A stretch of 44,637 bases of DNA from assembly GCA_027452025.1 (NCBI GenBank), contig DAIDHI010000089.1, positions 1 to 44,637 on the forward strand, in the 5' to 3' direction. Of the stretch, positions 37,484 through 44,637 are shown piece after piece (position 1 is the first letter of the stretch; each line of letters begins with the position of its first letter). Made by a program: the position numbers and the translations under genes. The stretch comes from Elusimicrobiota bacterium (GTDB lineage Bacteria; Elusimicrobiota; Elusimicrobia; UBA1565; UBA9628). Under the pieces are notes generated by a model. The model saw only the letters and a program-made list of their open reading frames with translations, did no database searches and had not been told where the DNA came from.

Positions 37484-38637
37484 GGACCGGGGCCATCATC
37501 GTCGCCGGCGGCAGCGGCACGAGGATGGGGCGCCCCAAGCAGTTCCTGCCTCTTTCGGAAAAGACGGTCGTCGAGTGGTCCCTCGACACTTTCCTGCAGC
37601 TCGAGGAGATCGACCCGATCATCCTGGTGATGACGCCCGAGAACGTCCGCGACCACGGCGCCAGGCTCTCCTCGGACCGCGTCAAGGTCGTGGAGGGCGG
37701 GGCCACGCGCATGGTGTCGCTTCGCAACGGCTACAAGCACCTGCCCGAGGACGTGGAGGTCGTGGCCATCCACGACGGGGCCCGGCCGCTGGTGACTGCG
37801 GCGATCGTCCGGGCCGTCCTCGACGAGGCCTATGAATCGGGCGCCGCCTTGCCCGCCGTGCCCGTCAAGGACACCCTGAAAAAGGTCACCAACAAGCAGC
37901 TTTGGATCTCCGGGACGCCTTCGCGCTCCTCGTTCTGGGCCGCGCAGACGCCGCAGTGCTACCGCCGGGAGATCCTGGACGAGGCTCTCTCGCGCTTCCC
38001 GGAGGAGAAAAACGCCACCGACGAGAGCCAACTCGTCGAAAAGACCGGGCACAAGGTCAAGATCGTTCCCTCGACCTACGAGAATTTCAAGATCACCACC
38101 CCGGAGGATCTGACGATGGCTGAAGCGCTGATGGAGGAACGGCGGGGAGGCCGCCGCCGCACCGCAGTCGGGTTCGGCTTCGACATCCATAAGCTCGTGG
38201 CCGGCAGGGAGTTGTGGCTGGCCGGCCTCAAGCTCGCCCATCCGCGCGGCCTCTTGGGGCATTCCGACGGCGACGCCGTGCTGCACGCCGTCGGCGACGC
38301 GATCCTGGGCGCGCTCGGGGCGGGGGAGATCGGCATCATGTTTCCGCCGGACAACCCGAAGATCAAGAACATCCCGAGCAAGGACATCATGGCCGCCGTG
38401 ATGGCCAAGATGATCACGGCCGGGGCCTCTCTGGCCCACGTCGACGTGACGCTCGTCGCCGAGGAGCCGAAGCTCAAGCCTCACTACGAGGCTTTCCGCG
38501 CGTCGCTGGCGGCGATCCTGAGCGTGCCCGAGACGCGCATCAACCTCAAAGCCAAGAGCAACGAGGGCCTGGATTCCATCGGGCATGGCGACGCCATCGC
38601 CTGCTACGCCGTGGCCACAGTCTTACTTCCGGCGTAA
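37480..38637 (+). CDS. ispDF: bifunctional IspD-IspF (MEP pathway isoprenoid synthesis)
   Basis: A natural fusion of 385 aa. IspD (residues 1-~222) turns MEP into CDP-methylerythritol: AGGSGTRMGRPKQFL at 9-23, then VAIHDGARPLV. IspF (~228-385) makes MEcPP: metal ligands D235 and H237 in GFGFDIHKL, and H261 in GHSDGDAVLHAVGDA. The two halves catalyse steps 3 and 5; IspE, the intervening enzyme, is not here. GTG start overlapping the upstream stop (GTGA). The last 15 bp overlap the convergent Cys-rich gene. Confidence 0.97.
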   Translation: MRTGAIIVAGGSGTRMGRPKQFLPLSEKTVVEWSLDTFLQLEEIDPIILVMTPENVRDHGARLSSDRVKVVEGGATRMVSLRNGYKHLPEDVEVVAIHDGARPLVTAAIVRAVLDEAYESGAALPAVPVKDTLKKVTNKQLWISGTPSRSSFWAAQTPQCYRREILDEALSRFPEEKNATDESQLVEKTGHKVKIVPSTYENFKITTPEDLTMAEALMEERRGGRRRTAVGFGFDIHKLVAGRELWLAGLKLAHPRGLLGHSDGDAVLHAVGDAILGALGAGEIGIMFPPDNPKIKNIPSKDIMAAVMAKMITAGASLAHVDVTLVAEEPKLKPHYEAFRASLAAILSVPETRINLKAKSNEGLDSIGHGDAIACYAVATVLLPA

Positions 38638-38955
38638 GCGGTCGAGCGTCGCGGCGCACTCGCGCGACAGGTCCTGCCTTTGGGAGAGCAGGCAATGCTC
38701 GATGCGGCCCGCGCCGGGCACGGCGGAGAAGCACCGGCGCTCGATGTCGGAGGCGCAGGGCTCCACCGGCCCGATGTAGCTCCAGCAGGCCGCCGAGACC
38801 TTCGGGCGCCGGCGCAGCAGGCAGCCGAGCAGCCCTCCGCCGGAAAGCGTCGGACAGACGCGAGCCGCGTCGTCGGAGCACAGGGTCTCGAAGGCGCTCG
38901 GCTGCGCCGCGGCGGGGCTTGGCAGCAGCGCCAAGGCCAGCAGCAGGGCGCCCAT
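38623..38955 (-). CDS. secreted eight-cysteine GLG1-repeat-like protein, third of three
   Basis: A 110-aa protein. Signal peptide (LLLALALLPSPAAAQ) then eight cysteines with gaps 7, 10, 11, 9, 7, 12 and 11, the same in all three proteins of this operon. Each half (C-DDAARVCP...GGGLLGCLL...SAAC and C-SDIERRC...GRIEHCLL...SREC) looks like a Cys-rich GLG1 repeat of the eukaryotic Golgi protein. The ATG shares one base with the stop of the preceding gene. Convergent with ispDF (15-bp overlap). No function is known for bacterial members. Confidence 0.82.
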   Translation of the reverse strand: MGALLLALALLPSPAAAQPSAFETLCSDDAARVCPTLSGGGLLGCLLRRRPKVSAACWSYIGPVEPCASDIERRCFSAVPGAGRIEHCLLSQRQDLSRECAATLDRLRRK

Positions 38956-39305
38956 CAGCGGGAGCGCCCCTGCAGGGCGTCCATCTGATCGGAGCAGGCT
39001 TTCGAGAGTTGGCTGCGCTGGGCGAGCAGGCAGTTGTAGAGGCGGCCCTCGCCGGGAGCGACGCTGAAGCACAGGCTCTGCGCCTCGGCCGCGCAGGGCT
39101 TGAGCGGGGCGAGGTAATTCAAGCAGGGGGCCGACACTCGCGCGGCCTCCTGGAAGAGGCAGTGCACGAGGTCGCCTCCGCCTCGGGCCGGGCAGAACTC
39201 GGCGGCGTCGGTGCCGCAGGCCGCCGTGAAGGGACCGGCCGTGACCTGGGCCCGGGCGGCGCTTGCGCAAAGCCCGGCGGCGACGAAGGCGAGGATGATC
39301 CTCAT
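38955..39305 (-). CDS. secreted eight-cysteine GLG1-repeat-like protein, second of three
   Basis: A 116-aa protein with a signal peptide (IILAFVAAGLCASAARAQ). Mature part with eight cysteines at the identical gaps 7, 10, 11, 9, 7, 12 and 11. Halves begin CGTDAAEFCP and CAAEAQSLC. Each contains a Gly-rich turn, a CL pair and SAPC or SKAC. Four disulfide bonds are likely after export. ATGA overlap with the first gene and a 1-nt overlap with the third. Sequence identity with the sisters is low outside cysteines, so the duplications are old. Confidence 0.82.
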   Translation of the reverse strand: MRIILAFVAAGLCASAARAQVTAGPFTAACGTDAAEFCPARGGGDLVHCLFQEAARVSAPCLNYLAPLKPCAAEAQSLCFSVAPGEGRLYNCLLAQRSQLSKACSDQMDALQGRSR

Positions 39306-39670
39306 GAGCCCCCCTTGGAACGGCCGGCCGAAGAGACGGCCGCCCGGCAGCTGACGGAAAGATTGCCCAGGGCCCCTTCGAGGCAGCGCAAAAGGCGGCC
39401 GCCTCCGACGGGAACGTCGGCGCAGAGCGCCGCGGCTTCCTGGGAGCACGGCCAAAGCGCCTCGCCGTAGTCCTTGCACGCGCTCGACACGCGCTGGGAG
39501 TTTTGTCCCAGGCATGCGAAGAGCGCTCCGCCGGACCGCCCGGGGCACAGCAGCGTCGCGTCGCCTCCGCAGGCCGCCTCGAACTTCGGGTTTCTTCCGA
39601 AGAGATTCGCCGTGGTCATGGTCACCGTCAGGGCCAGGCCCGCCGCCGGGATCCAACGCATCCGTCTCAT
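39302..39670 (-). CDS. secreted eight-cysteine GLG1-repeat-like protein, first of three
   Basis: A 122-aa protein. A basic N-terminus (MRRMRW) and hydrophobic stretch form a signal or anchor (IPAAGLALTVTMTTA). Eight cysteines at gaps 7, 10, 11, 9, 7, 12 and 11; halves begin CGGDATLLCP and CSQEAAALC. First of the three-gene operon. TAAAAT lies 18 nt upstream of the ATG as a possible -10. An alternative start is the Met at residue 4. Divergent from the lipoprotein-ResB-CcsA operon. The link between Cys-rich secreted proteins and neighbouring haem/thiol chemistry genes is only suggestive. Confidence 0.82.
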   Translation of the reverse strand: MRRMRWIPAAGLALTVTMTTANLFGRNPKFEAACGGDATLLCPGRSGGALFACLGQNSQRVSSACKDYGEALWPCSQEAAALCADVPVGGGRLLRCLEGALGNLSVSCRAAVSSAGRSKGGS

Positions 39671-39762
39671 AACCGCGCCTGCGTCTTCATTTTACGCCGC
39701 GGCGCGAGCGCGCGTCCATCGACGGGGGGCGACGGTCGCGCGACGGGTTTTCGACGGCGGCC

Positions 39763-39791
39763 GCCGGCGTCGCGCCAAGGCCGGCTTTTTT
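39763..39791 (+). terminator. terminator-like hairpin with T6 just before the lipoprotein gene
   Basis: GCCGGC (39763-39768) pairs with GCCGGC (39780-39785) around an 11-nt loop and is followed by six T. It lies between divergent operons, 16 bp before a start codon, so it cannot end a known transcript. It may be an attenuator for a promoter further upstream, or chance. The 137-bp gap also holds a CGACGG-rich stretch (39718-39757). Confidence 0.35.
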
Positions 39792-39793
39792 GG

Positions 39794-39799
39794 TCTAAT
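39794..39799 (+). promoter_or_regulatory. weak -10 candidate for the lipoprotein-ResB-CcsA operon
   Basis: TCTAAT, 8 nt before the ATG. No -35 of quality. A nearly leaderless start would bypass the upstream hairpin. Confidence 0.3.
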
Positions 39800-39807
39800 A
39801 GACGGGA

Positions 39808-40398
39808 ATGGTCCGCTTTCTCCGCCTGGCGAGCCTCGGCTGCGCGTTCGCGCTGCTGCTGTCCGCCTGCCGCAAAGACGCGATCGTCTCCTATCGCGCG
39901 CCCAAGGACGCCGCGCCGGCCCTGCCCGCTCCCATGGCGTCGTCGGCCTCCCTGCCCCTGGCCTGGGCCCTGCCCAAGGGCTGGACGCAGAAGCCGCCTT
40001 CGGAAATGCGCGTGGCGAGCTTCGCGGCCGCGGGCAAGGATGGGCTTTCCGCCGACATCTCCGTCGTCTCCCTCTCCGGCGACGCCGGCGGCATCCTCGC
40101 CAACGTCAACCGGTGGAGGGGCCAGCTGCAGCTGCCGCCGGTCCGGGAGGCCGGCCTGGCCGGCTGCACGCGGCGCATCGCACCGGGCGGCCGGCGCATG
40201 GTCCTGGTCGATTTCGTCACGAAGGGCCTCTACATCGACAACCGCTACAAGAAGCGCATCGTCGCCGCGATCTACCCCCGCGGCGGCGGCACTTGGTTTT
40301 TCAAGATGGCGGGCGAGGACGCCCTGGTCGCCGCCCAAAAGCCGGCGTTTTTGAAATTCCTTCGCTCACTCAAATTCCATGATGGCTCCGGCGCGTAG
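39808..40398 (+). CDS. lipoprotein of the cytochrome c biogenesis operon
   Basis: A 196-aa protein. Signal peptide with lipobox LSAC at 18-21, so it is lipidated on C21. The mature domain starts with a Pro/Ala linker, then LAWALPKGWTQKPPSEMRVASF and ANVNRWRGQLQLPP, a pattern seen in small PsbP/Mog1-like folds of unknown role that precede ResB/CcsA genes. Basic and aromatic patches (NRYKKRIVAAIYPRGGGTWFFKMAG) follow. It overlaps ResB by 20 bp, so the three genes form one operon. A helper role in cytochrome c maturation is inferred from position only. Confidence 0.82.
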   Translation: MVRFLRLASLGCAFALLLSACRKDAIVSYRAPKDAAPALPAPMASSASLPLAWALPKGWTQKPPSEMRVASFAAAGKDGLSADISVVSLSGDAGGILANVNRWRGQLQLPPVREAGLAGCTRRIAPGGRRMVLVDFVTKGLYIDNRYKKRIVAAIYPRGGGTWFFKMAGEDALVAAQKPAFLKFLRSLKFHDGSGA

Positions 40399-41530
40399 GC
40401 GGGCTTCGGCCAAAGGGTGGCTCTCGGCGGTCTCCTCGCCGAAGTTCATCACGTTCTGCATCGCGGTCTCGATGGTGCTGGTCTTTGCCGGGACCATCGC
40501 GCAGGTGAGCATGGGCACCTTCCCGGCGCAGAAGCGCTTCTTCAACAGCTGGTGGGTCTTCGCCGCGACGCCTTGGGGCTTTCGGGTGCCGGTGCTGCCC
40601 GGCGGCCTGACGGTGGGCCTGTTGTGGCTCTCGAGCCTGCTCGCCTCCCTTTTCCAGCGCTTCAAATACGGCTGGAAGAGCGCCGGCCTGGTCCTTGCCC
40701 ACGTCGGATTGATCCTGCTGCTGCTCGGCCAATTCCTCACCCAGACCCTGGCGCGGGAAAGCCAGATGCCGATCCAGCTCGGGCACACGATGGCTTACGC
40801 CGAGAGCACGCTCGACACCGAGCTGGCCGTCGTCGAGGGGTCCGATCCCAAGTTCGACCAGGTGGTCAGCATCCCTTATTCCCGCTTCAGCCGTCCGGGC
40901 GAGATCAAGACGCCGCTGCTGCCCTTCGTCATCGACGTCCAGCGCTTCTACCGGAACGCCCAGCTGACGATGGCCTCCGCGGCGGGCGCGGCGACCCAGG
41001 GCGTCGGCGCGCGCATCGCCGTGCAGCAAGAGCCGCCCGTCAGCTCCGACGACGACTCCAACGCCGTCACGGCCGTCGTCGAGATCAAAGCCGGCGGGCA
41101 AAGCTTGGGCACGTGGCTGTTGTCCTCAGGCCTCGGCGCCCCGCAGACGGTCCACGTGGACGGCAAGGACTACCGCCTCTACATCCGGCCCAAGCGCTAT
41201 TACTTCCCCTTTACCCTGACGCTCAAGGACTTCCGCCACGACGTCTACCCGGGCACGGACATCCCGAAGAACTTCTCCAGCCTGGTGCGCCTGGACTCGG
41301 AGAGCGGCCACGAGCACCGCGACGCCCTGATCTACATGAACCATCCCCTGCGCTACGCGGGGCTGACCTTCTACCAAGCGAGTTTCGGGCAAAACGACAC
41401 GCTCTCCGTGCTTCAGGTGGTGCGCAACCCCGTCTGGATCACGCCGTATCTGTCCTGCGCCATCGTCATCCTCGGCCTGGCGATCCATTTCCTGATGTCT
41501 CTGCAGGCCTACTCCCGGAGGGCCGCGTGA
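40379..41530 (+). CDS. ResB-like cytochrome c biogenesis protein
   Basis: A 383-aa ResB/Ccs1-type membrane protein, partner of CcsA in System II haem delivery to apocytochromes. Membrane segments are at ~19-40, 75-90, 103-122 and near the C-terminus (PYLSCAIVILGLAIHFLMSL). The large loop between the third and the last has the ResB-type beta-rich domain, including LKDFRHDVYPGTDIPKNFSS and MNHPLRYAGLTFYQASFG. The length is short for ResB. The start at 40379 overlaps the lipoprotein gene; ATG 40382 is an equal choice. Confidence 0.9.
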   Translation: MMAPARRRASAKGWLSAVSSPKFITFCIAVSMVLVFAGTIAQVSMGTFPAQKRFFNSWWVFAATPWGFRVPVLPGGLTVGLLWLSSLLASLFQRFKYGWKSAGLVLAHVGLILLLLGQFLTQTLARESQMPIQLGHTMAYAESTLDTELAVVEGSDPKFDQVVSIPYSRFSRPGEIKTPLLPFVIDVQRFYRNAQLTMASAAGAATQGVGARIAVQQEPPVSSDDDSNAVTAVVEIKAGGQSLGTWLLSSGLGAPQTVHVDGKDYRLYIRPKRYYFPFTLTLKDFRHDVYPGTDIPKNFSSLVRLDSESGHEHRDALIYMNHPLRYAGLTFYQASFGQNDTLSVLQVVRNPVWITPYLSCAIVILGLAIHFLMSLQAYSRRAA

Positions 41531-43374
41531 GCTCGAAGAAATCCCTCGACGACCGTCTGTCCAAGCGGCTGCCTGTCTGGCTCGCGGTCGCGGCCGCCCT
41601 GGCTCTCCTGCCGGGCCTGCGCGCGCCCTCCTACCGCGCCGCCGTCCCGCTGGCCGATTTCGGCCGCCTGCCCGCGCTCGGCGGGGGACGCATCAAGCCG
41701 CTCGACACCGTGGCGCGGACCTCGCTTTTGGAGCTCTCGGGCCGCCAGACGCTGGCGGGCAAGGACGGTTCCCGCGCGGCGCTCGAGTGGCTGGCCGAGG
41801 TCTCTTTCGACGCGCCGTCCGCAGACAAGGAGAACGTCTTCCAGATCGACGATCCCGACGTCCTGGGCGTGCTCGACTTGCGTCAAGGCCGGCGCCGGCT
41901 CTATTCCTTCAACGAGCTCAAGGGCGACCTGGCGCTGATCCAGAAGCAGGCCGACGAGGCCAACCAGGTGCGGGGCTCGTCTCGCAGCCGCTATCAGTCG
42001 GCGATCATCTCCCTTCAGGACAAGCTCGAGCTCTACCAGGAGCTGGAAAACACGCTTCAACTGGCCGGTGCCGGCAACATCGCCTTCGGCTACCAGTATT
42101 TGGAAGGCAAGCTCCTGCCGGCCTTGGCCGAGCACTTCAAGCACCGCCATACCGATCGCACGGCGATGAGCGAGCTCGGGCAGTATGTCGAACAATTCCA
42201 GTTCCTGGCCAAGGTCGCCGCGTTCTTTCCGCTGCCGGTCCGCGTGTCCGGGCAGGGCCTGCACTGGATGAGCGTCGGGGAAGCATCGATCGACCGGCTC
42301 AGGACCGACTCCTTCCATCCCGGGCTGATCGCCTACGCGTCCATGGGCGACGCCTGGCGCTCCGGCGACGCCGCGGCCTTCGGCAAGGCCGTGGAGGATT
42401 ACCGCACGTGGCTCGCTTTCCACGCGCCCGGCCCGGCGTCCTGGGTGTCCGACGAGTTCGTCTTCAACTCCTTCGATCCCTTCTTCAAGGCGTCGCTGCT
42501 CTATTTGGCCGCGTTTCTGCTCGTCTTCGCCTCGTGGTTGGTCTATCCCAAGACCTTGAGCCGCTGCGCCTTCGCGCTGCTCGCCGTGGCCTTCGTCGTG
42601 CACACGGCGGGCTTGGGCACGCGCATCTGGCTGCAAGGACGGCCGCCGGTGACCAACCTCTACTCCTCCGCCGTGTTCGTGGGCTGGGCCGCCGTCCTGC
42701 TCGGCCTGTTCCTGGAGCGGCTCACGCGCCGCGGCCTGGGCACGATGGTCGCGGCGGCGATCGGCGCCATGACCTTGGTCGTCGCCTTGCATCTCGACAA
42801 CCAGGGCGACACGATGGAGATGATGCGCGCCGTCCTCGACTCGAACTTTTGGCTGGCCACCCATGTCACCTGCATCACCATCGGCTACAGCTCTACGTTC
42901 CTGGCGGGCTTCCTCGGCGTCCTTTACATCGCCCAAGAGCGCCTGGCGCCGCAGCGCCTGGCGGAGTCGGCGGCCACGCTCGAGCGGATGGTCTACGGCG
43001 TGGTGTGCTTCAGCACCTTCTTCAGCTTCGTGGGCACGATCCTCGGCGGCATCTGGGCCGACCAATCCTGGGGACGCTTCTGGGGCTGGGACCCCAAGGA
43101 GAACGGCGCGCTCATGATCGTGCTCTGGAACGCCGCGATCCTGCACATGCTCTGGGGCAAGATGATCGGCCGCCGGGGCCTCATGGTCGCCGTGGTCTTC
43201 GGCAACATCGTCACGGCCCTGTCGTGGTTCGGCGTCAATATGCTCGGCATCGGCCTTCACTCCTATGGCTTCATGGACAAGGCCTTCAACTGGCTCGTCG
43301 TCTTCGTCGCCGCCCAGCTGCTCATCATGGCCGCCGGCCTCTGGCCCGACGAGCCCGATGGTGTCAGGCCTTGA
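41527..43374 (+). CDS. ccsA: CcsA-type cytochrome c biogenesis (haem lyase) protein, ending inside a repeat
   Basis: A 615-aa protein, GTG start in GTGA overlap with ResB. N-terminal anchor, a soluble helical segment (~90-310) including KPLDTVARTSLL, then eight membrane helices. The WWD haem-handling motif is WGRFWGWDPKENGALMIVLWN, with flanking histidines (FWLATHVTCI, NAAILHML, IGLHSYGF). The long N-terminal domain is typical of CcsA in Bacteroidetes- and Planctomycetes-like lineages. The last four residues, GVRP, and the TGA come from a truncated GGTGTCAG repeat, so the native C-terminus may have been replaced. Ends 22 bp before the convergent rhomboid gene. Confidence 0.94.
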   Translation: MSSKKSLDDRLSKRLPVWLAVAAALALLPGLRAPSYRAAVPLADFGRLPALGGGRIKPLDTVARTSLLELSGRQTLAGKDGSRAALEWLAEVSFDAPSADKENVFQIDDPDVLGVLDLRQGRRRLYSFNELKGDLALIQKQADEANQVRGSSRSRYQSAIISLQDKLELYQELENTLQLAGAGNIAFGYQYLEGKLLPALAEHFKHRHTDRTAMSELGQYVEQFQFLAKVAAFFPLPVRVSGQGLHWMSVGEASIDRLRTDSFHPGLIAYASMGDAWRSGDAAAFGKAVEDYRTWLAFHAPGPASWVSDEFVFNSFDPFFKASLLYLAAFLLVFASWLVYPKTLSRCAFALLAVAFVVHTAGLGTRIWLQGRPPVTNLYSSAVFVGWAAVLLGLFLERLTRRGLGTMVAAAIGAMTLVVALHLDNQGDTMEMMRAVLDSNFWLATHVTCITIGYSSTFLAGFLGVLYIAQERLAPQRLAESAATLERMVYGVVCFSTFFSFVGTILGGIWADQSWGRFWGWDPKENGALMIVLWNAAILHMLWGKMIGRRGLMVAVVFGNIVTALSWFGVNMLGIGLHSYGFMDKAFNWLVVFVAAQLLIMAAGLWPDEPDGVRP

Positions 43375-43390
43375 ATTGTTTGACTTGTTG
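43359..43390. repeat. half-copy of the GGTGTCAG palindrome at the ccsA 3' end
   Basis: 32 nt identical to the left arm of the element at 2094-2163, but no right arm follows. Instead there is an unrelated palindrome CTACGCGTAG (43397-43406). It provides the stop codon of ccsA (TGA at 43372-43374) and lies 5 bp from the rhomboid stop on the other strand. Confidence 0.85.
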
Positions 43391-43395
43391 ACGCG

Positions 43396-44049
43396 CTACG
43401 CGTAGTCTCGCTGGCGCCCTTTGCGCGGCAGGAACGCCCCGAGCAGGACGACGCCCACGGCGAAGCCCCCGATGTGCGCCCACCAGGCGATGCCGCCGAG
43501 GCGCCCCGCGCCCTGCATCGCCAGCCGGCTCGAGTAGATCTGCAGCCACAGCCAGAAGCCCAAAAAGAGCGACGCCGGGATGCGGAAGGTCTCCAGGAAG
43601 ACGAAGAGCGGCACGAGCGTCGTGACGCGCGCGGAGGGATAGAGGACGAAGAAGGCGCCCAGGACGCCCGCGATCGCCCCGGAGGCGCCAAGAGTGGGAA
43701 TGTGCGAGCCCCAGGAGGCCCAGACCTGGACGGCGCCCGAGAGCGCGCCGCAAAGCAGATAAAAGACGAGATAGCGCAGATGCCCGAGGCGGTCCTCGAC
43801 GGCGGCGCCGAAGATGAGCAGGAACCACATGTTGCCGAGGATGTGCAGCCAGCCGCCGTGGAGGAACATCGAGGTCAAGAGCGAGCGCAGGGTGAAACGC
43901 GCGGGGACGAGGGCGTAGCGCAGCAGGAACCGGTCGAGGCCTCGGCCCAGGGTCAGCTCGTGGTAGAAGACGGCGGCGTTGGCGGCGACGAGGAGCCAGT
44001 TGACGACAGCGACGGACTTGCGGGGCACGTCGGCGCGCAGCGGCAGCAC
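43396..44049 (-). CDS. rhomboid-family intramembrane serine protease
   Basis: A 217-aa protein of six membrane helices. Catalytic serine S123 in GASGAIAG and histidine H192 in WAHIGGFAVG. The conserved loop HGGWLHILGNMWFLLIFG (residues 64-81) includes the oxyanion residues H69 and N73. GTG start at 44049 with TAAACT 7 nt upstream. Divergent from cysS (35-bp gap) and convergent with ccsA. The substrate is unknown. The last residues lie just beside the truncated repeat. Confidence 0.93.
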   Translation of the reverse strand: MLPLRADVPRKSVAVVNWLLVAANAAVFYHELTLGRGLDRFLLRYALVPARFTLRSLLTSMFLHGGWLHILGNMWFLLIFGAAVEDRLGHLRYLVFYLLCGALSGAVQVWASWGSHIPTLGASGAIAGVLGAFFVLYPSARVTTLVPLFVFLETFRIPASLFLGFWLWLQIYSSRLAMQGAGRLGGIAWWAHIGGFAVGVVLLGAFLPRKGRQRDYA

Positions 44050-44056
44050 GAAAAAG

Positions 44057-44062
44057 AGTTTA
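44057..44062 (-). promoter_or_regulatory. candidate -10 box of the rhomboid gene
   Basis: TAAACT on the minus strand, 7 nt before the GTG at 44049. No good -35. It shares the 35-bp divergent gap with the cysS box. Confidence 0.35.
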
Positions 44063-44072
44063 TCGAATTTCC

Positions 44073-44078
44073 TAGAAT
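44073..44078 (+). promoter_or_regulatory. candidate leaderless -10 box of cysS
   Basis: TAGAAT, then 6 nt, then the ATG at 44085. No Shine-Dalgarno is present. Confidence 0.45.
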
Positions 44079-44084
44079 ACGGCG

Positions 44085-44637
44085 ATGGCCCTGAGGCTCT
44101 ACAACACGCTGACGAGGTCCAAGGACCCCTTCGTGCCCCTCGAAGACCGCAAGGTCGGGCTCTACACCTGCGGCCCGACGGTCTACAACTTCCAGCACGT
44201 GGGCAACTACCGCACCTACGTCTTCGAGGACATCCTCAAGCGCGCGCTGCGCTACCTGGGCTTCCAGGTCAACCACGTCATGAACATCACCGACGTGGGC
44301 CACCTGACGAGCCAGGCCGACGAGGGCGAGGACAAGATGGAAGTGGGCGCGGCGCGGGAAGGCAAAAGCGCCTGGGATATCGCGAAGTTCTACGAGCGCA
44401 CCTTCCTTGAAGATATCGCGGCGCTGCATCTCGATTTTCATCCGGCCGCCGGCGCGCCCGGCCCGGACTCGCAGGCGGCGGACATCTTGTGCCGCGCCAC
44501 GGAGCACATCGCGGAGCAGATAGCTCTGGTGCAAAAGCTTGAGGCCAAGGGCTTGACCTACAAGACTTTGGACGGCATTTATTTCGACTCCGCGAAATTT
44601 CCCGGCTACGGCCGGTTGGCCGGCGAGGCCAACGTGC
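44085..44637 (+). CDS. cysS: cysteinyl-tRNA synthetase, N-terminal part (runs off the window)
   Basis: First 184 residues of a class I synthetase that charges tRNA-Cys. [19 protein letters not shown] contains the zinc Cys C29 and the HIGH-like H38-VGN41. NITDVGHLT and the [10 protein letters not shown] region (the acceptor-arm insertion) follow. The KMSKS loop and anticodon-binding domain lie beyond the window. The start is set by TAGAAT 6 nt upstream. An otherwise common start a few codons later is not needed. Confidence 0.95.
   Translation, partial: MALRLYNTLTRSKDPFVPLEDRKVGLYTCGPTVYNFQHVGNYRTYVFEDILKRALRYLGFQVNHVMNITDVGHLTSQADEGEDKMEVGAAREGKSAWDIAKFYERTFLEDIAALHLDFHPAAGAPGPDSQAADILCRATEHIAEQIALVQKLEAKGLTYKTLDGIYFDSAKFPGYGRLAGEANV

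Noticed and set aside
40417..41526. In-frame extension of ccsA upstream to 40417
   Set aside because: It runs through resB in another frame, whose membrane protein sequence is real. The GTG at 41527 overlaps the resB stop as usual for operons.

Overview
The window is about 44.6 kb of GC-rich, gene-dense bacterial chromosome with 51 protein genes called, two of them cut by the window ends. No rRNA, tRNA, CRISPR array or intact transposase gene was seen. An outer membrane is implied by an MlaEFD lipid-transport operon, lipobox and signal-peptide proteins, and System II cytochrome c biogenesis genes. Gene content (SUF rather than ISC, an IspD-IspF fusion, rpsF-ssb-rpsR-rplI-dnaB, GLG1-like Cys-rich secreted proteins, REP-like palindromes opening with GGTGTCAG) suggests a deep-branching Gram-negative lineage. 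A high-GC Elusimicrobiota-type bacterium is my best guess, but this is inference and no phylogenetic marker was aligned.

Layout. 1-6653: a secreted Ala/Pro-rich protein (partial), peptide deformylase, an SseB-like/TPR protein, a perfect 70-bp palindrome, a small membrane protein, then an M16 protease and a DUF4015 hydrolase on the minus strand. 6811-16419: a tightly packed run of twelve genes, sufBCDSU, a SufT-like gene, an Rrf2 regulator, nfu, a PHP phosphoesterase, a glycerophosphodiesterase, nadA and a toroid-fold protein. It makes and delivers Fe-S clusters, senses cluster status, and carries an Fe-S enzyme of NAD synthesis. 16483-22167: a FIST-domain protein, pterin carbinolamine dehydratase, two paralogous membrane-anchored proteins (one with a palindromic element read in frame), htpX and a proline-catabolism dehydrogenase. 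22224-22713: the wreck of a hybrid histidine kinase. 22635-27611, minus strand: panE-folD-GT-C membrane protein, a tandem-repeat basic mini-protein, a small HTH protein and a secreted TPR protein. 27880-30926: S6-SSB-S18-L9-DnaB with a strong promoter, a leader hairpin and a terminator. 30967-38637: alanine racemase, mlaEFD, radA, a PIN-TRAM membrane protein and ispDF. 38623-39670: three overlapping genes for secreted proteins with eight identically spaced cysteines. 39808-43374: a lipoprotein, ResB and CcsA. Then a rhomboid protease and the start of cysS.

Two things stand out. First, many stand-alone or first-in-operon genes have a TANNNT -10 box exactly 6 nt before an ATG or GTG, several with a -35 box 17 bp further up and no Shine-Dalgarno. 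This predicts widespread leaderless transcription, including a divergent pair (htpX/pruA) separated by only 22 bp with overlapping -10 boxes. Second, the GGTGTCAG palindrome family has three copies here: one intergenic, one translated in frame inside a membrane protein, and one half-copy that supplies the last codons and stop of ccsA.
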